64,000 nt of DNA from Bifidobacterium xylocopae (GTDB taxonomy: Bacteria > Actinomycetota > Actinomycetes > Actinomycetales > Bifidobacteriaceae). The stretch spans positions 1-64,000 of the forward strand of contig NZ_PDCH01000011.1 in assembly GCF_003315615.1 (NCBI RefSeq), written 5' to 3'. Shown piece by piece: positions 61,520-64,000 of the stretch; position 1 is the first letter of the stretch; every line of letters starts with the position of its first letter. Both the position numbers and the translations under genes were made by a program. The notes under the pieces are model-generated. The model did not search any database, was not told the DNA's origin, and saw nothing but the letters and a program-made list of their open reading frames with translations.

Positions 61520-61653
61520 CCTTGAGCATTCCTTTCATTGTTGCGTGTGCGCCCCCTTGGCTACTTGGGCCTGCAAGGGGCGCACACCATTCATTTATCG
61601 GATTGCGGTCAATTGCCGTGGGCTTTGGCCGCACTTGCACAAGCGCAGCCCGA

Positions 61654-62946
61654 TCAGGCGGCGTCGGCCTTGGCTGCCAGTTGCTTGTCGGTGTAGAAGG
61701 GCTCGCCCTCCACCTGCTGGTCGTCCTTCTTGAGCACGAACATGCCGTAGATCAATGCCACCAGCACGACCAAGGAGATGGTGTAGAAGGTGGTGCGGTC
61801 GCCGGCGGCATCGTGCAGGGCGCCCAACGGGGTGGAGAGGAGTACCTGTCCCACTTGCGAGGCGATCTGGAAGCCCACCATGTACAGGGTCGCGGACAGC
61901 TTCGGGTTGAAGTGCAGGGTGAAGTAGCGGAAGGCCGGCAGGGAGAAGAGCGGCACTTCGATGGAGTGGAAGAGCTTGACGACGGAGACCATGATCGGGT
62001 CGTGGAAGAAGCCGCACAGTCCGATGCGCAGGAACATGACAGTGGCACCGAGCAGCAGGGAGTTGCGCACGCCAATCTTGCGCATGATCACCGGGACCAC
62101 GCCCATCATGGCGGACTCCAGGAAGACCTGGAAGCCATTGAGAGTGCCATAGACGGAGTTGCCGATCTCGGGGGTAGCGAAGAGGTTGGCATAGTAGGTG
62201 GGGAACATCTGCTGGTCGAAGACCGTGTAGAAGGTGTTGGTGAACATCATGAACACGATCAGCAGCCACAGGGCCGGCATGCCCAACACCATCAGCATGT
62301 CGTGCAGGGAGGGGTTGGTCTTCTCGTTCGGGTCGGACTCCTTCTTCATCTCGGTCTTCTGCTCGGCCGGGATCCAGAAGGCATAGACAAGGATCATGCC
62401 GACACCGAAGGCGGAGCCCAGCCAGAAGTTGATCATGGGATTGATGTTGAAGACGAAGCCGGCGATCAGGGCCACGATCGCGTAGCCGAAGGAACCCCAG
62501 GCGCGCGACTGGCCGTATTCGAAGCCGAACTTGCGAGAATAGCGTTCAGTCACGGCCTCAAGCAGGGAGCAGCCGGACATGAAGCCGGCGGACAGGACGA
62601 TGGAGCCCAGCAGGGCGCCTGCCATCAGGTTCGTATGCATGAGCGGCGCATAGATGAACTGCACGAACGGGCCGACCAGGGCGGCGATCACCGAAATGAA
62701 GATCGTCAGGCGACGCTTGATGCCCAGCTCGTCCTGGACGATGCCGTAGACGAACATGATGATCAGGGTGCCCAGGGAGTTGATGGAGTAGACCGTGCCC
62801 ACCTGCGTGTTCGTCAGGTGCAGACCCGTGGCCAACCAGCGTTGGTAGAAGGACCACCAGATGCCCCAGGAGCAGAAGAACAGGAATATTCCTGTGGAGC
62901 TTTCCAGGTAGGAGGGGTTCCTCCAAGCGGACATTTTCTTGGCCAT
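61654..62946 (-). CDS. Oligosaccharide/sucrose:H+ symporter (CscB/LacY-type MFS)
   Basis: A 430-residue, 12-span permease of the LacY/CscB family. Marks are the first span FLFFCSWGIWWSFYQRWL, VYGIVQDELGIKRRL in loop 2, EAVTERYSRKFGFEYGQSRAWGSFGYA with the paired charges needed for proton coupling, and a charged central loop. It would bring sucrose or fructo-oligosaccharides into the cell for the GH32 enzyme. ATG 62946 has AGAGG upstream. Its promoter is overlaid by a near-perfect LacI-type operator. Confidence 0.9.
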   Translation of the reverse strand: MAKKMSAWRNPSYLESSTGIFLFFCSWGIWWSFYQRWLATGLHLTNTQVGTVYSINSLGTLIIMFVYGIVQDELGIKRRLTIFISVIAALVGPFVQFIYAPLMHTNLMAGALLGSIVLSAGFMSGCSLLEAVTERYSRKFGFEYGQSRAWGSFGYAIVALIAGFVFNINPMINFWLGSAFGVGMILVYAFWIPAEQKTEMKKESDPNEKTNPSLHDMLMVLGMPALWLLIVFMMFTNTFYTVFDQQMFPTYYANLFATPEIGNSVYGTLNGFQVFLESAMMGVVPVIMRKIGVRNSLLLGATVMFLRIGLCGFFHDPIMVSVVKLFHSIEVPLFSLPAFRYFTLHFNPKLSATLYMVGFQIASQVGQVLLSTPLGALHDAAGDRTTFYTISLVVLVALIYGMFVLKKDDQQVEGEPFYTDKQLAAKADAA

Positions 62947-63034
62947 GGTTGCCTCTTTCTCAATGTCGTGGGTCGAGCATCACCGCCCGGTCCGTGGCCA
63001 CGAAGCATTCTTCGCTTCGTTTCCCCTATCGAAC

Positions 63035-63071
63035 ATTCTAGGACGTCAATCGTTTAACGTCAAACGATTGA
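63035..63071 (-). promoter_or_regulatory. Sucrose-operon promoter with LacI operator
   Basis: On the minus strand, TTGACG (63063-63058), a 17-bp spacer and TAGAAT (63040-63035) form a strong promoter toward the permease. Overlapping its -35, TCAATCGTTT (63046-63055) and AAACGATTGA (63062-63071) are perfect 10-bp inverted arms with a 6-base spacer, a LacI-family site. Binding would exclude RNA polymerase. Confidence 0.82.
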
Positions 63072-63105
63072 TGTATTGCGACCGAAAGAGTGGTATTGAG
63101 AGCGC

Positions 63106-64000
63106 TCACATGCAGGGAATGCGCCTGCTTGCTGGGATTGTGACTGTCAGATGTCGGCGACGGAATCCTTTTCGAGCAGTCGGCAGCGTATCAGGGCCGG
63201 GGTCGCCGCATCCATGGGCGGTAGGGGGGGCGCCGAGCCTGCTCGACCCGGCGGGGTTCGGTGTCCGTTTTTCGATGAGGGATACCAGCTTGGTGGCCGC
63301 CCAGAAGCCCATTTCGTAATGGGGCAGGGCGATCGTGGTCAAGCGCGGTGCGAGGGTCTCCGCGAACACCCGGTGGTTATCGACCCCCACAACGCTCCAG
63401 TCGCGTCCGATTGTCAGACCACGCCGGGCCGCGGCTTCGTAAACGTACCAGGCGCGTGCGTCGTTGAAGCAGAAAAAGCCGTCGGGCCGGGCCGAACGGA
63501 TCATGAGTTCCACCCCGGTCATGGCTTCCTGGTTGAAGCCGACATTGACCGTCAACGAAGGGTCATATCCCAGGCCCGCCTCTTCCAGCGCCTGGCGATA
63601 TCCCCTGAAGCGGATGCCTTGGGCGAGGATGGGGTCCTTGTCACCTATGTAGGCGATCCTCCGGCAGCCTGCATCTATCAAACGGCGGGTTGCGTCGTAA
63701 CCGATGGCGAACTCGTCGGGGGCTATTGCGGGGAAACGGCCGGTGCGTTCGCTCGCATTGGCGACAACGACCGGCGGCTCGGCCAGTGAGCCCGGCACGT
63801 CGGCCACCCTGTCGTACATCTTGGCGTAGAGGAAACCGTCGACCCCGTAGCGTTTCAGTGCGGCGATCTGCCGCCCCTCATCGGCCACACCGTCGGTGGA
63901 GACGGTGATAAGCATGTATCCCAATCGGGCGGCTGCGTCCTGGGCGCCCATGATGATACCGCCCGCATATGGGGTGGTGGCCACCTCCTCGGAGATGAAA
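63106..64000 (-). CDS. LacI-family sucrose-operon regulator (5' end outside window; C-terminus frameshifted)
   Basis: The effector domain is visible (FISEEVATTPYAGGIIMGAQDAA in parts, VVVANASER, FCFNDARAWYV, VVGVDNHRVFAE); the helix-turn-helix lies beyond the window edge. After LVSLIEKRTPNPAGSSRLGAP the frame as written runs into 30-odd unrelated residues, ending at 63106. Removing one base from the C7 tract (minus strand of 63224-63230) gives PLPPMDAATPALIRCRLLEKDSVADI and a stop at 63147, the usual LacI C-terminal end. The gene lies directly upstream of the permease on the same strand. Confidence 0.82.
   Translation of the reverse strand, partial: FISEEVATTPYAGGIIMGAQDAAARLGYMLITVSTDGVADEGRQIAALKRYGVDGFLYAKMYDRVADVPGSLAEPPVVVANASERTGRFPAIAPDEFAIGYDATRRLIDAGCRRIAYIGDKDPILAQGIRFRGYRQALEEAGLGYDPSLTVNVGFNQEAMTGVELMIRSARPDGFFCFNDARAWYVYEAAARRGLTIGRDWSVVGVDNHRVFAETLAPRLTTIALPHYEMGFWAATKLVSLIEKRTPNPAGSSRLGAPPTAHGCGDPGPDTLPTARKGFRRRHLTVTIPASRRIPCM
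63224..63230 (+). repeat. G7 tract within the sucrose repressor gene
   Basis: Seven consecutive G bases (C7 in the coding strand) sit at the point where the reading frame leaves the family sequence. A six-base tract would restore the normal C-terminus. Confidence 0.85.

Noticed and set aside
61522-63057. A 511-codon open frame antisense to the sucrose permease and GH32
   Set aside because: The translation is rich in His, Glu, Asp and Gly with no fold signature, and the opposite strand encodes a clear 12-span transporter.

Overview
The window looks like a chromosomal segment of a high-GC Gram-positive bacterium of the family Bifidobacteriaceae, most likely Bifidobacterium. The case rests on high GC with AGGAGG-type ribosome binding sites, many intracellular glycoside hydrolases beside LacI/TetR regulators, a eukaryote-like isoleucyl-tRNA synthetase behind an actinobacterial translational T-box, and an actinobacterial neighbourhood of a DUF3107 protein, a UvrD2-like helicase, a zincin-2 protein and a YlbL-like protease. 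Species cannot be fixed from the sequence alone. Nothing points to a prophage, a CRISPR array or an insertion sequence.

Layout. 1-2455: end of an RCC1-repeat surface protein, tRNA-Arg(CCT), and a secreted LRR/MucBP surface protein. 2552-5449: an endonuclease/exonuclease/phosphatase-fold membrane enzyme and, on the other strand, exonuclease VII (xseA-xseB). 5632-11037: a 1801-residue fused acyl-CoA dehydratase activase/DUF2229/HgdB-type protein. 11081-22496: a glycoside locus (TetR, a frameshifted MFS sugar transporter, GH30, GH42, GH3, a second TetR, a second GH3) bracketed by the two paralogous TetR genes, each beside a palindrome. 22620-24886: a LacI regulator and a ribokinase. 24958-28561: T-box leader and ileS. 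28691-35057: MalY/PatB aminotransferase, aldo/keto reductase, SPFH protein and a fused ABC exporter. 35172-37625: VKOR, murI and patatin, probably one operon. 37723-45148: PHP phosphoesterase, DUF3107, a degenerate phosphotransferase, UvrD2-like helicase, zincin-2 protein and a Lon-type protease. 45373-49260: glycerate kinase, GntP permease and a divergent CdaR-type regulator. 49333-55311: DUF3052 protein, tRNA-Val(TAC), DivIVA-motif scaffold protein, membrane-anchored alpha/beta hydrolase, recO and uppS. 55562-59900: two AbgB-like M20 amidohydrolases around an MFS transporter. 59999-64000: sucrose locus (GH32, CscB-like permease, LacI regulator cut by the window edge).

How the genes work together. 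Much of the window is carbon scavenging in small independently regulated units: beta-glycosides (two TetRs), ribose-like sugars (LacI/ribokinase), glycerate or a related acid (CdaR/GntP/GarK), sucrose (LacI/CscB/GH32), and an N-acyl or aminobenzoyl amino acid (AbgB-MFS-AbgB). Between them lie housekeeping genes for DNA repair, translation, cell-wall precursors and polar or envelope organisation. The most unusual points are two one-base disruptions of reading frames (the MFS transporter and the C-terminus of the sucrose repressor, the latter in a G7 tract), a G10 tract upstream of an ABC exporter, a kinase-fold protein lacking catalytic residues, a YlbL-like protease that appears to lack its PDZ domain, and a protein with four DivIVA-type motifs.
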